NCBI GenBank assembly: GCA_002887195.1
Contig: PJAB01000709.1
Coordinates: 1-21,743, forward strand
Source of the DNA: Chrysochromulina parva
Lineage: Eukaryota; Haptophyta; Prymnesiales; Chrysochromulinaceae
Direction: 5' to 3'
DNA: 21,743 nt
Part shown: one piece after another, positions 8,756-17,483 of the stretch
Layout of the letters: the number at the start of each line of letters is the position of its first letter
Position numbering within the stretch: position 1 is the stretch's first letter
Program-made: the position numbers and the translations under genes
The notes under the pieces: model-generated
The model's input: only the letters and a program-made list of their open reading frames with translations
Told to the model about the DNA's origin: nothing
Databases searched by the model: none

Positions 8756-9112
8756 GTGCAGCACCCCCTCAAACGGGGAGCAGTCAAAGCAGACGAAACC
8801 CGGCACGCGCCCGGCGCTACCGGACGTACAATAGTAACAAAGTAACAAAAAAGGCGCAAACCGGAGTAATAGTAACAAAGTAACAAAAAAGGCGCAAACC
8901 GGAGTACTCCAGTGTAGCCAGCGCTTGCTTGCGTGCTTGCCTCTGTTCAAGTTCAAGTTACTACACAAGGCACACACGCGCTTCAAAACTCACTTGTTCA
9001 AGAATTAACACAGTGAATCCAATCTCCGATCGCGAGATTCGCCTCTCGCGTGACTCCACACCGCACCTCGGGACGTCGGCCGCTTAGGTTCCTGCGCTCT
9101 CCACGCCGCATC
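8756..9112. other. Intergenic region between the MFE and ketoacyl synthase genes
   Basis: No gene seen. It must hold the 3' UTR of the beta-oxidation gene and the promoter and 5' UTR of the synthase gene. It is AT-richer than its flanks and contains a perfect 38-bp tandem duplication. The frame leading into the synthase is open from 9050, but only from a GTG codon. Confidence 0.6.
8830..8905. repeat. Perfect 38-bp tandem duplication
   Basis: The 38-bp unit (AATAGTAACAAAGTAACA at its start, GGCGCAAACCGGAGT at its end) occurs at 8830-8867 and is repeated base for base at 8868-8905. Each unit itself contains GTAACAAA twice. The lack of divergence indicates a recent duplication or selection for both copies. 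It lies about 210 bases upstream of the next start codon. Confidence 0.95.
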
Positions 9113-10495
9113 ATGGCACGTCAAATGATGGTGGTGATGCTTCTGATCGACCAGGCTAACGCGCTCGTGGCTGGGGTTCACGATGGCATGATGCGCCGCG
9201 GCCGCTCAGATGCTCACGCGTTGAGGCGAGGCAACGTTGCGATGGCGGCGCCGAACGGGCGGCGCGTCGTTGTTACTGGCATGGGCATTGTCTCATGCCT
9301 TGGCAACACGCTCGACGACGTCGCGAAGTCGCTGAAGGATTGCAAATCCGGCATCACGTTCAGCGAGAAGTACAAGGAGCTCGGCATGAAGTCGAACGTG
9401 TGCGGCCGCCCGAACATCGATGCGGATGAGCTCATTGATCGCAAGCAGCTTCGCTTCATGGGCACGAACTGCAAGTATGCGTACCTTGCCATGGAGGCGG
9501 CGGTGAAGGACTCGGGCCTGGCGCCGGAGACGATTGCATCGCCCCGGGTTGCCGGCATTCTGGGCCAGGGTGGCACCTCGATCCCTGACATCGCTGAGAC
9601 GCTCGACGCCGTGGGCGAGCAGAAGCTGCGCCGCGTCGGCCCGTACCGCGTCACCCGCTCGATGGGCTCGACGGTCTCCGCCGTCCTCTCGACGGCCTTC
9701 AAGCTGCAGGGCCCCTCCTTTTCGATCTCCTCCGCGTGCTCGACCGGTGCGCACTGCATCGGCGTCGGCATGGAGCAGATCCAACTCAACAAGGCGGACA
9801 TCGCCTTCTGCGGCGCGGGCGAGGCCGAGGACTGGGGCTTCTCCGTCATGTTCGACTCGATGGGCGCGCTGTCCACCAAGTACAATGATGCACCCGAGAC
9901 GGCGTCGCGAGCCTTTGACCAGTCGCGCGACGGCTTCGTCATCGCTGGCGGCGGCGGCATCGTCGTGCTCGAGGAGCTCGAGCATGCCAAAAAGCGCGGA
10001 GCCAAGATCTACTGCGAGCTCGTTGGGTACGGCGCGAACTCGGACGGGTACGACATGGTCGCGCCGTCGGGCGAGGGCGGGCAGCGCTGCATGAAGATGG
10101 CCATGGCGATGGCCGACGATATCGGCGGGGTCAAGAATGTCGAGTACGTCAACACGCACGGCACCTCGACCCCCGTTGGGGACACCATGGAGCTCGGCGG
10201 CATCAAGAAGGTCTTCACGGAGAAGGGGTACCAGCCGTGGGTTGGTTCCACCAAGTCGCTGTCCGGCCACTCGCTCGGCGCCGCGGGCGTGCACGAGGCC
10301 ATCTACTCGATCTTGATGATGCGTGACAACTTCCTTGCTGAGAGCGCCAACATCAAGGACCTGGTCGTGGAGGCGGAAGGCATGAACATCCTCCGCAAGC
10401 GCTATGACGGCCCGGTGACGCGAGTCATGTCCAACTCCTTTGGTTTCGGCGGCACCAACGCGTGCCTTGTGTTCGATAAGTACACCGGAAACTAA
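9113..10495 (+). CDS. fabB: 3-ketoacyl-ACP synthase I (FabB-type), probably plastid-targeted
   Basis: The protein has 460 residues. It is a condensing enzyme of type II fatty acid synthesis that joins malonyl-ACP to acyl-ACP. The triad is visible: Cys209 ([14 protein letters not shown]), His349 ([11 protein letters not shown]) and His386 ([12 protein letters not shown]), with Lys381. The C-terminal [11 protein letters not shown] loop is intact. Several segments match bacterial FabB better than FabF, for example [18 protein letters not shown]-like [23 protein letters not shown] and TRVMSNSFG. The start chosen is ATG with A at -3 and G at +4; an upstream GTG is ignored. The first ~46 residues precede the bacterial start. 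They comprise a hydrophobic stretch ending ALVAG (about 5-21), then a basic, acid-poor [15 protein letters not shown] segment, the order expected of a signal peptide plus transit peptide for a complex plastid. Plastid location is inferred; the enzyme family is secure. Confidence 0.93.
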   Translation: MARQMMVVMLLIDQANALVAGVHDGMMRRGRSDAHALRRGNVAMAAPNGRRVVVTGMGIVSCLGNTLDDVAKSLKDCKSGITFSEKYKELGMKSNVCGRPNIDADELIDRKQLRFMGTNCKYAYLAMEAAVKDSGLAPETIASPRVAGILGQGGTSIPDIAETLDAVGEQKLRRVGPYRVTRSMGSTVSAVLSTAFKLQGPSFSISSACSTGAHCIGVGMEQIQLNKADIAFCGAGEAEDWGFSVMFDSMGALSTKYNDAPETASRAFDQSRDGFVIAGGGGIVVLEELEHAKKRGAKIYCELVGYGANSDGYDMVAPSGEGGQRCMKMAMAMADDIGGVKNVEYVNTHGTSTPVGDTMELGGIKKVFTEKGYQPWVGSTKSLSGHSLGAAGVHEAIYSILMMRDNFLAESANIKDLVVEAEGMNILRKRYDGPVTRVMSNSFGFGGTNACLVFDKYTGN

Positions 10496-11209
10496 GCCAG
10501 GCATCCAAGTGTGGTGGGAGGACAGCGAAAGGACGAGACGGCAGTTAACGGTCGGTGGTGGTTGTTGCAATGGAGCGCGATGGAGCCACGCGGGAGCTCT
10601 CAGAGTTGTTCAACAACCGTCGGTGGTAGACAAGGCTCCCTCTCAACCAACTGTGCATGCAAAGATGGGGTATAGGCGCGGTGTAGGCCCGCCCTCGGAG
10701 GCTCGCGCTCGGCACGAGTTCGGTAACGTGGCGGTGTTTGAATTGAACATGGAATTGAAGCGTGTTTCTTCGATTTGTTCCCCGGGGGCTCTGAGCGTGT
10801 AGGGCAATGCAGGTAACACATGAAATATTATCACGTGCAGGTCGAGCATTGACCAGATCCAGAAAAAGGCTAGAGACACCGCCCTCCGTGCACCGCGCAC
10901 CGGGCCCGGCGCGGGCGCAGTGGGCAGGATCCGAGGCCCGAGCGCCGAGGGCGAGGTCCCGCCGTCCGGCCGAGCCGCGAGCGCCGACGCGCCCGCCGCG
11001 TCGGCGCGCGCGGCGCACACCTCGACGCCGACCCGCAGCCTCCGGCGCCGCGCGGTCGCGGCACGCGGTCGCCCCCGCGCGGACAGGAGTCCGGGACAGG
11101 CCGTCTACAGCGCGGTATACGCTTTAGCCTTTACGGTAAACTAAGGTTAACTTTTCGGTCCGTCCCAAGCTTACAGCCCCGCCCGCCCCAGCACGCAGCA
11201 GATTCTGAT
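10496..11209. other. Convergent intergenic region (3' ends of two genes)
   Basis: No gene supported. The synthase (+) and the flavin-reductase-like gene (-) converge here, so it should contain both 3' UTRs. The part from about 10860 to 11100 is strongly GC-rich and gives open frames on both strands made of Arg/Ala/Pro-rich low-complexity protein, typical of non-coding GC-rich DNA. No tRNA or structured RNA seen. Confidence 0.6.
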
Positions 11210-11603
11210 TCATCGGTAGCTGAGCGGCTTGCTCGCCAGCCGCGAGTCGGCTGGGCAAAGGCCGATGGAGATGATTGAGAGCGGGCAAACTGCACTGCCA
11301 CTATAGCCGCCACGTTGCGCGAGCCGCTTCGCTTCTATTGTCGTCACGCCGCTGCCACTCCCACCAAGGCTAGGGTTGCTGCCAAAGCTGCTGCCGCTTA
11401 TGCCGAGCACGCCACTGCCAAGGCCCGACCGGGGCGCGCTATGGCTGAGCGGCGGCGCCGCCAGCGCAGGGGTCGGATGAGCGGGCACGTAGTAGGCAAA
11501 GCGCGCAGGGAGCGACGGCGCGGGCGATCGGGTACGGTGCTGTTTCTGCTGCAAGTGTTGCTGCTGGACGAGCTCCTCCAATTGCTGCAGTGGCCGGTGT
11601 ATG

Positions 11604-11678
<75 letters not shown>

Positions 11679-13963
11679 GGCTGCTGCGGCTGCTGCGGCT
11701 GCTGCGGCTGCTGCGGCTGCTGCGGCTGCTGCTGCTGCCAGGTGGTCTGCTGTGCGTGCTGATGGTGGCTTTGGGGTGCGCCGTGCGGCTGCGCCCACGG
11801 CGCGACTTGCGGCGGCGGCGGGACGCCCTGGTAGAGAGCGTACACCTGCGACTTGTGCGACGACGACGGCGGCGGCGGCACGGCCGGAAGCTCTGACAGT
11901 GGCAGAGGCGGCCGCATCGGCGCCGGTGGTCCACCCACCTCCATGGATGACGTGGACTCGGCCGAGGAGGGCGCCGTGTCACTGAGCCCGTCGGCGCTCC
12001 GCTTGCAATAGAGAGCTGCCACCTCGGTGACACTGACCGACGCAGAGGCCTCTGCGCCTGGCGGCGCGATTGCCGTGTCGAGGGCGCAGGATGGCGCCGT
12101 CGGCGGAGCGCTCCCTGTCTGCGGCGATCGAAGCGTCGTGTAGCGACCGCCATGGTAGACGAGGGGGCACGGCACTGGCAACTCATCACCGCCGTGACAG
12201 GTGCTGCTGCTGCTGCTAGTACTGCTGTGCGCGTGCGTGCGGCTGCGGTGACCGTGGCCCGCACTCCGCGCTCGCCCCGACTGTGGCGGCAGGCGCACTG
12301 TGCTCACGTGCGCGGTGATGACGACGTGATCGCCAGCATCGACGACCGCATCGCTCACGCACTCAAGCCATCCGATGACCCCACCACTCAGATCGTCCGC
12401 GCCCGATACAGCGCTCGTGTGGCCGGCAGCAGCGCTGACTCCGCCGGGGCCGCTGGGGCCGCAGTGTATGCAGTCGCTGTGAATGGGGTCGCTGGGGCCG
12501 CTGGCGCACAGCACAGGCTGCCCGCAAGAGCCGGCACGATGCCAGGTGAGCGACTCAAACTGCTGCTCGTCGGAGAGACCACGCTGGGCGAAGCGCGCGG
12601 CCAGCCGCTGCCCTGCTGACGAGAGCAGGTGCGCCACGAAGGGTCGCCCGCGAGGCATTGGCATTGGCGGCGGCGGCAGCGGCGAGCCATCCGGCCGCGC
12701 AGTGGCGTCAGCGACCCTCGCTCCCTCCGCGGCTGCGGCGGCGGCCGGTGCAGGAGTGTCCACGTCACCACAGAGGAGTAGCTGCTCAATCGCCGAGTGG
12801 CGGCGCAGGTTGAAGCTAATCATAGGCGGCTCAAGCGAACACAGGACGATCGACGACACAGTCGCGCCGCGACGGCGCTCGCCATCGCTCGTGGTCAGCA
12901 CCCACACTTGCTGTGCGCTCGAACGCATCAGCGATCGCAGGCCCACGCTCGCGGTGCAAAACTGCTCGGCCGTGATGCCCGACACGCCGCTCGGCGGCGC
13001 CGATCGCAGAGGCAGCGGCGGCGGTGGGTGTGCCTCGGCGGCGGCGGCGGAAGCTTCGGCACAAGCTTCGGCAGGCTTCGGCGGCTCGTCGGCGGCATCC
13101 TCGTCGTCATTGGTGCCGTCGTCGGGCTCGCTGGCCCGCGAGTGTCTTGCCATCGCGCGCCTGCTGCGGCGGCGCTTGGGCGGCGAGGACGGTGCGCTGT
13201 TCTCGTCGCCGTGCTGCTGCTGCTCCTGCTGCTCGCCGCCGAGGCTCGACTGCAGCCGATAGTGCTGCTGCTCCTGCTCGCCAAACTCGGCTTTCAGGGC
13301 CTGGTGCTTGGTGAGCAGCGCCTTGTACTGGCCGTCGAGCACAGTGTACTTGATCTTCTGGATGCCCAGCTGGCGCACCGGCCCGTCCTCGAGATCCGCC
13401 TTGGCCTTCTCGGTGGCGGCGAGCTTCTTGCGCAGCTCCTCGGCCGCTGCCTGCTCAGTGGAGCGCCTCTCCTTGAGCCGCTTGATCTGGTCCTTGGCCT
13501 TTTCAAGTGCCTCGCCACTCTTCTTGGCATCGTCACGGTACGCGGCGCCGTTGATGAGCGCCTCGCCGTCGTCTTCACCGTCGCACTCGATGATCGCTAC
13601 CTCGCCTTCCCAGCGCACCTTGCCGTAACCACGGAGGTGGTGGTTGGACACAGTGCATGTGCAATTCTGCTCTGCCGGCGCTCCCTCACAGGTCTCAAAG
13701 CCGGAGAGCGTGCGAAACTGCACATGCTTGGCCTCGTGGCATCCCGACTTGTTGCAGGTGTGCACGATCCAAGGGAGGTGGTGTTTGCCCTCCTTACGTA
13801 GCGGCGGTGGCAGGAAGTGCACGAAAACGGCCGTCGTCATCTTCCCCCGAAAGGCCGAGCCGGAACGCAAACCTTCGTGTCGTGAATGTGAATCGCCGTG
13901 AACTGTTGGCACCCGCTGCCTTGCTTCTCTGAACACGAAATAGTTCTCTTTTAAAACAGCCAT
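11210..13963 (-). CDS. Large protein with Cys/His-rich N-terminus, coiled coil, split flavin-reductase-like domain and polyQ C-terminus
   Basis: One uninterrupted frame of 917 residues. Met42 (13840) has A at -3 and may be the true start, since residues 43 onward look globular. Residues about 60-127 hold a Cys/His cluster (Cys70, Cys75, His76, Cys92, Cys101, Cys103) that I do not recognise. A coiled coil follows (about 143-250), then a basic cluster PPKRRRSRR (261-269) that could be a nuclear signal. Residues about 343-605 match flavin reductase-like FMN-binding domains: LRSLMRSSAQQVWVLTT, RGATVSSIVLCSLEPPMISF, a Q-LA-FA helix, a GQPVL strand, DHVVITAHV and PLVYHGGRY. The domain is interrupted by Ala/Pro- and Gly/Ser-rich inserts at about 400-438 and 487-527. 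The rest is Pro-rich, with QQP repeats and about 24 consecutive Gln. Expected activity is FMN binding or NAD(P)H-dependent flavin chemistry; this is inferred. Domain call fairly sure, overall role unknown. Confidence 0.75.
11606..11677 (-). repeat. Pure (CAG)24 trinucleotide tract coding polyglutamine
   Basis: Twenty-four uninterrupted CTG units on the plus strand (CAG in the coding sense) encode polyGln. The tract is bordered at 11678-11731 by about six CAGCAGCCG units (QQP). Use of a single codon throughout marks a young, slippage-prone microsatellite rather than a long-conserved Gln-rich domain. Confidence 0.95.
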
Positions 13964-14292
13964 GAAAACAGCTCCGCGGGGCTATTATTCCTACACGATC
14001 GTTTGTGTATTGCGTCCAGTGATTGCGTCTCATACTGAAGATGATCCCTGAAGATGATGAACATGATGTCTTAGACCAGACTCACGATTACTGTACAGTA
14101 CCTCTCGACACTCGAGAGACACGCCGCGCTCGATCGCGGTTCCATTCGTGATTCGACGTCATCGTCAGACCCGTCACCCCCGGCCTCGATACAGAGTTAC
14201 ACATACAGACCTCAGATTCACTTCGTTTCGCTTCGACCTTTGTGTGCGCACAATTCGTAAGGTGGACATCGCCAAGACCCAGGCGGTCACGG
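13964..14292. other. Intergenic region between the VWA gene and the flavin-reductase-like gene
   Basis: No gene seen. Both flanking genes are on the minus strand, so this is the 3' UTR of the VWA gene and the promoter of the next one. Two small palindromic elements sit side by side: ACTGTACAGT (14091-14100) and a 7-bp stem CTCTCGA/TCGAGAG with a 3-nt loop (14102-14118), about 180 nt beyond the VWA stop. They could take part in 3'-end formation, but this is speculative. Confidence 0.55.
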
Positions 14293-15513
14293 TCACATGA
14301 CAGCGCAAGATGCTGACTTCCCCGCCCCAATCTTGCGCGTGTCGATCCATGGTTGCATCCGATGTCTGATAGGATCGAACACGAGGGGCACCTTGGCCTG
14401 CTGCGCGTCGACGGCCGCCCGAAACGCCGGGAGTCCGAGCTCCGGCTCGGGCAGTGGACCGCAGTCGAAGAGTTCATCGCAGAAGATTGCGACTTGCGAA
14501 GGGAGGAGTCGGTTCTCGTCAATGAGATCGAAGAGCTTCGAGCGCATCCCAAACTGCCTCGCGAGCTGCAGCTGTGGCGCATACGTGAGCCAGGTATTAC
14601 CCGCCGCATGCACCTCCTTCGCCTCGCCCACCTCATCGTCCAGAACCTCGAGCGGCGCCTCGAGACGCGCGTCGAGGTCGTTCCAGTACTCCACGACGCT
14701 GTCGTCGCTGGTACACAGGCGCACCACCACCCACACAGGGAGGGTCTGAAGGGCCTGGAGCGCGGCGAGGAATGTTCTCGGATCGTCTGGTAACCCGTCT
14801 GTGGCGATGACGACCACCGCCTTTTGACCGGCCGCCGCGAGGCGCGGCGCGACGCTCTGAATCGACGCATTGATGAGCTCTACAGAGTTAGTGAGCGGCG
14901 TGCGGCCTCCGGGCGTGATCGAGCGCAACGTTTGCCGCATCTGGTCAACTGTACACAAACTCGAGACCGGTAACGTATCGGCGGCCGCGGCGGCCTCAGT
15001 GACGAGCGTCATAAATTGAGGCTGAGGGCCGATGCTGTTCAGGAGGTGAAAGTCGACGCGCGCCCCCACGGCAGCAGCCACCTCAGCAGTCTGCAAAACC
15101 ACCTGCGTTAGCTCCTCCCAGCGTGTCGCTCCGACCGCCACTTTTTTGCCTCGAGCGTCCTCCACGAGCCGTTTCCCATCAGGTGTTTGCATCGAACCAG
15201 AGTTGTCGACGATCCAGAAGCGGTACGGCATGGACTCACTTGATGCGATCATTTGCCGAGCAAGGCCTGCTGGGTAGCCCAGTCGGCCGGTGAGAGCAGC
15301 GAGCGCCTCAGCCGATGAAATCGATGGGCGAGCGAGTGGCAATGCCGAGTCTGTGCATGGCGATCGCGACGTTAACGAGCGAGCGGCGACGACAGGCACG
15401 TCCTGTTCCCTCACCGGAACGCCCACGACGGCCTGCATGGACATTACGGACGGGTGCGTCAGAGAATTTAGGATTCCACGAATCCGCGCGCTGTTCTGGC
15501 GTTTTTGTTCCAT
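14293..15513 (-). CDS. von Willebrand factor A (VWA) domain protein with CaaX prenylation motif
   Basis: The protein has 406 residues. A VWA domain spans about 97-280 and has a complete metal-ion-dependent adhesion site: DNSGSM (Asp103, Ser105, Ser107), Thr205 in GGRTPLTNS and Asp239 in ATDGLPDD, so it should bind a divalent cation and a protein ligand. Residues about 66-95, just before it, form a short helical region ending in PYRFWIVDNSGSM, as in other intracellular eukaryotic VWA proteins. There is no signal peptide or membrane segment. The protein ends in Cys-Ala-Val-Met, a CaaX box; Met at the last position favours farnesylation, which would anchor it to the cytosolic face of a membrane. 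No RING or C2 domain is present, so it is neither a copine nor a plant RGLG ligase. It shares a 137-bp divergent promoter with the thioredoxin-fold gene. Specific role unknown. Confidence 0.85.
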   Translation of the reverse strand: MEQKRQNSARIRGILNSLTHPSVMSMQAVVGVPVREQDVPVVAARSLTSRSPCTDSALPLARPSISSAEALAALTGRLGYPAGLARQMIASSESMPYRFWIVDNSGSMQTPDGKRLVEDARGKKVAVGATRWEELTQVVLQTAEVAAAVGARVDFHLLNSIGPQPQFMTLVTEAAAAADTLPVSSLCTVDQMRQTLRSITPGGRTPLTNSVELINASIQSVAPRLAAAGQKAVVVIATDGLPDDPRTFLAALQALQTLPVWVVVRLCTSDDSVVEYWNDLDARLEAPLEVLDDEVGEAKEVHAAGNTWLTYAPQLQLARQFGMRSKLFDLIDENRLLPSQVAIFCDELFDCGPLPEPELGLPAFRAAVDAQQAKVPLVFDPIRHRMQPWIDTRKIGAGKSASCAVM

Positions 15514-15650
15514 GGGCGAACAGGTTCGCCGGCGATCGCGGACTTTGGTTCGCGAACTCTTTTCGGCGGACGGCGACAGTCGATGACGACAGCAATCTGA
15601 TGCAGGACAACTTGATTTGACAAAAAGAGCGCGCAGACCGCGTGGGAAGG
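15514..15650. promoter_or_regulatory. Compact divergent promoter with two TTCGC palindromes
   Basis: Only 137 bases separate the start codons of the VWA (-) and thioredoxin-fold (+) genes. Two palindromic elements built on TTCGC/GCGAA are present: GGCGAA-CAGG-TTCGCC (15515-15530) and GTTCGCGAAC (15548-15557), about 30 bp apart. The plus-strand side (15600-15640) is AT-richer. These are candidate transcription-factor sites; no known factor is assigned. Confidence 0.5.
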
Positions 15651-16997
15651 ATGGGCGCAGGCTTGGCGCGTTGCCTTCTCCCCTCGCTGCTGGTGCTCGG
15701 GGCCGGTGCTCAAGAGGCGCTGGAGCAGCAGATTTGGGACCAGCAGCACGAGATTAACTTGGCACATGGTCAGCGTGGCCTCAACACGCAGGCACCCGTG
15801 CGACTGCAGCTCAAGCGCATCGCGCCGAGTGACTTTGAGCGCTTGCGGCAAGCGTGGAGTTCGACCCAAAAGACGGCGGCCTTGCTCATGTGCACGCTGT
15901 CCCACAGCCCGTGCGACCAGGCCGAGTCTCGTCTCGCCGAGGCAGCGGCATGGCTCGCAGCCGAGCGGCTGCCGGTGGCAGCGCACGTGCTCGACACCTC
16001 GGAGTGGGGCGGTCAGCAGCTGCGCCAGGAGCTTGTGGGTCCAGGCTCCTCGCCGGCGATTGTGATCCTTCACGGCGCACCCGGCGCACCCGTTCACATC
16101 TACGATGGGAGCTTGCGGCTCGAGGCGATCGGGCACGCCGTGCGCAGCTTGCTCCGCGGCGCAACTCCGCTGCACAGCTCCGTTGAGGCCGCCAACGAGG
16201 AGCGAACGATTCACAGGCTGACGCGCGAGGTCCCCGCCGACACCGTCGTCGACCTGCACAACCGCAGCATGGCCAGGGCCATGGTCGAGCACCATCCGCT
16301 CGTCTTTGTCCTCCTCTACCCGAGCGAGCAGCAGCTGACCGCTCTGCACGCCAACTACTCGGTGGCCGCTAAGCTCCTCTTCGAGCACAGGATCGACGCG
16401 CGGCTCACGCGGCTCGAGGTGCGCGCCGGCGACCCGCACAGCAGCGCCTTCGTGCGCGAGCTCGACGTCACCGAGCTGCCCGACCTCGTCCTCTTCAGGC
16501 ACGGGCGTGCGTGCGCTTACGAAGCTGGTTCGAGTCCTGCCGACTTGTTCGACGTGGCTCGCTGGAATGCGGCCTTCCTGTCGCGCGCGCGGCTCACAGG
16601 CACAGAGGTCGAGTCAGCGGTGCATCTCGAGGAGCTCTTCCACCGGCATTCGCTGCTGCTGATCACCTTCAGCCCGCGCTGGTGCGCGCGCTGTCTTCGG
16701 CACCTGGCCGAGTACGACGCGGCCGCTCGGCCGCTGATGCAGCAGGACCCGCCCATCACAGTGGCACACGTCAACATCGACGTGGAGGCCAACCGGCTGC
16801 TCGTCGAACGCTACGAGATTGCCATCTTCCCAATCGCCAAGGTCATCCATCGGGGACGATGCATTGGTGACCTGAGCGGCAGCTTGCTCGCACACGAGGT
16901 TGTGGCCGAGATGCTCTCAATACGCGACGACCTGACTGAGGCTGAGAGTGCCGCCCATAGCCAAATGCGGCTGGAGCAGAAGGGCAGCAGGTTATGA
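15651..16997 (+). CDS. Secretory-pathway thioredoxin-fold protein, PDI-like
   Basis: The protein has 448 residues from an ATG with A at -3 and G at +4; an upstream in-frame GTG is ignored. Residues 1-20 form a signal peptide (RCLLPSLLVLGAGAQ), so it should enter the ER. The C-terminal thioredoxin domain (about 325-430) has an active-site-like WCARC (Cys345 and Cys348) after LLLITFSPR, and a cis-proline in IFPIAKVI (Pro394). Two earlier segments look like further thioredoxin folds: about 60-165, with CTLSHSPC and SPAIVILHG, and about 210-300, with ELPDLVLFRHGRACAYEAG. That is the arrangement of a small protein disulfide isomerase. The Ala-Arg dipeptide between the cysteines is not the usual Gly-His of PDI, and no KDEL-like retention tail is seen (it ends KGSRL). 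Oxidoreductase activity in the ER or beyond is inferred. Confidence 0.82.
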   Translation: MGAGLARCLLPSLLVLGAGAQEALEQQIWDQQHEINLAHGQRGLNTQAPVRLQLKRIAPSDFERLRQAWSSTQKTAALLMCTLSHSPCDQAESRLAEAAAWLAAERLPVAAHVLDTSEWGGQQLRQELVGPGSSPAIVILHGAPGAPVHIYDGSLRLEAIGHAVRSLLRGATPLHSSVEAANEERTIHRLTREVPADTVVDLHNRSMARAMVEHHPLVFVLLYPSEQQLTALHANYSVAAKLLFEHRIDARLTRLEVRAGDPHSSAFVRELDVTELPDLVLFRHGRACAYEAGSSPADLFDVARWNAAFLSRARLTGTEVESAVHLEELFHRHSLLLITFSPRWCARCLRHLAEYDAAARPLMQQDPPITVAHVNIDVEANRLLVERYEIAIFPIAKVIHRGRCIGDLSGSLLAHEVVAEMLSIRDDLTEAESAAHSQMRLEQKGSRL

Positions 16998-17483
16998 GGT
17001 CCGCAGCGTGCGAGGCGTGCCGTGGAGCGTTCGCTGCGGTTATCTCCGTAGTTTCGACTTCGGATCGTACTACCAATCGACCCCGCGGGCCGCCGCGGTG
17101 CGCGTCCAGCTAGACAGGGTAGTAGCGGTACATGTTTGCGGTGCACTCCTCGCCTGTGGCGTGTGGGGGAAACCGGAATAGCACACTTTTCACCCGGTAC
17201 CGAAAAGACCCTCCCTTGGCGCCGAGGCCTCCCACGCGCCACGGGCGTTCACGGGCGGGGCCCACGCACGATCCTGACCCCTCGCGAACGCCGAACCAAC
17301 CCCGCACCCACAGGACCCACTGCGCACAGGCGTCTGGGCGAGCCGTGCCTTTCGGCAGATCGGCAGTCGCCTACGAAGCTACGTCCCTCGCTCCCCCAGT
17401 CCGCAGCACGGCGGCCTCCGCTGTTCTTGCGCAGCACGGCTCTTCTCGCCTTCTCCCAGATCAGCCATGAGATCAGCCATTGG
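16998..17483. other. Convergent intergenic region (3' ends of two genes)
   Basis: No gene seen. The thioredoxin-fold gene (+) and the helicase gene (-) end facing each other across 486 bases. Open frames here are short, GC-rich and without recognisable features. A short direct repeat (ATCAGCCAT) occurs just outside the helicase stop. Confidence 0.6.

Noticed and set aside
9293..10570. Minus-strand 425-residue open frame antisense to the ketoacyl synthase
   Set aside because: It is the complement of a highly conserved enzyme, composed of Arg/His/Ala-rich sequence with no domain.
10643..11020. Minus-strand open frame in the convergent intergenic region
   Set aside because: Low-complexity Ala/Arg/Pro composition, not an ATG-anchored conserved domain; likely 3' UTR sequence.
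11439..11985. PolyAla, polyLeu and polySer open frames over the CTG tract on both strands
   Set aside because: All are other-frame readings of the trinucleotide repeat. Only the polyGln frame is part of a long protein with a recognised domain.
16526..16541. tRNA T-arm-like word GGTTCGAGTCCTGCC
   Set aside because: It lies inside the thioredoxin-fold coding region, and no acceptor, D or anticodon stems can be built around it.
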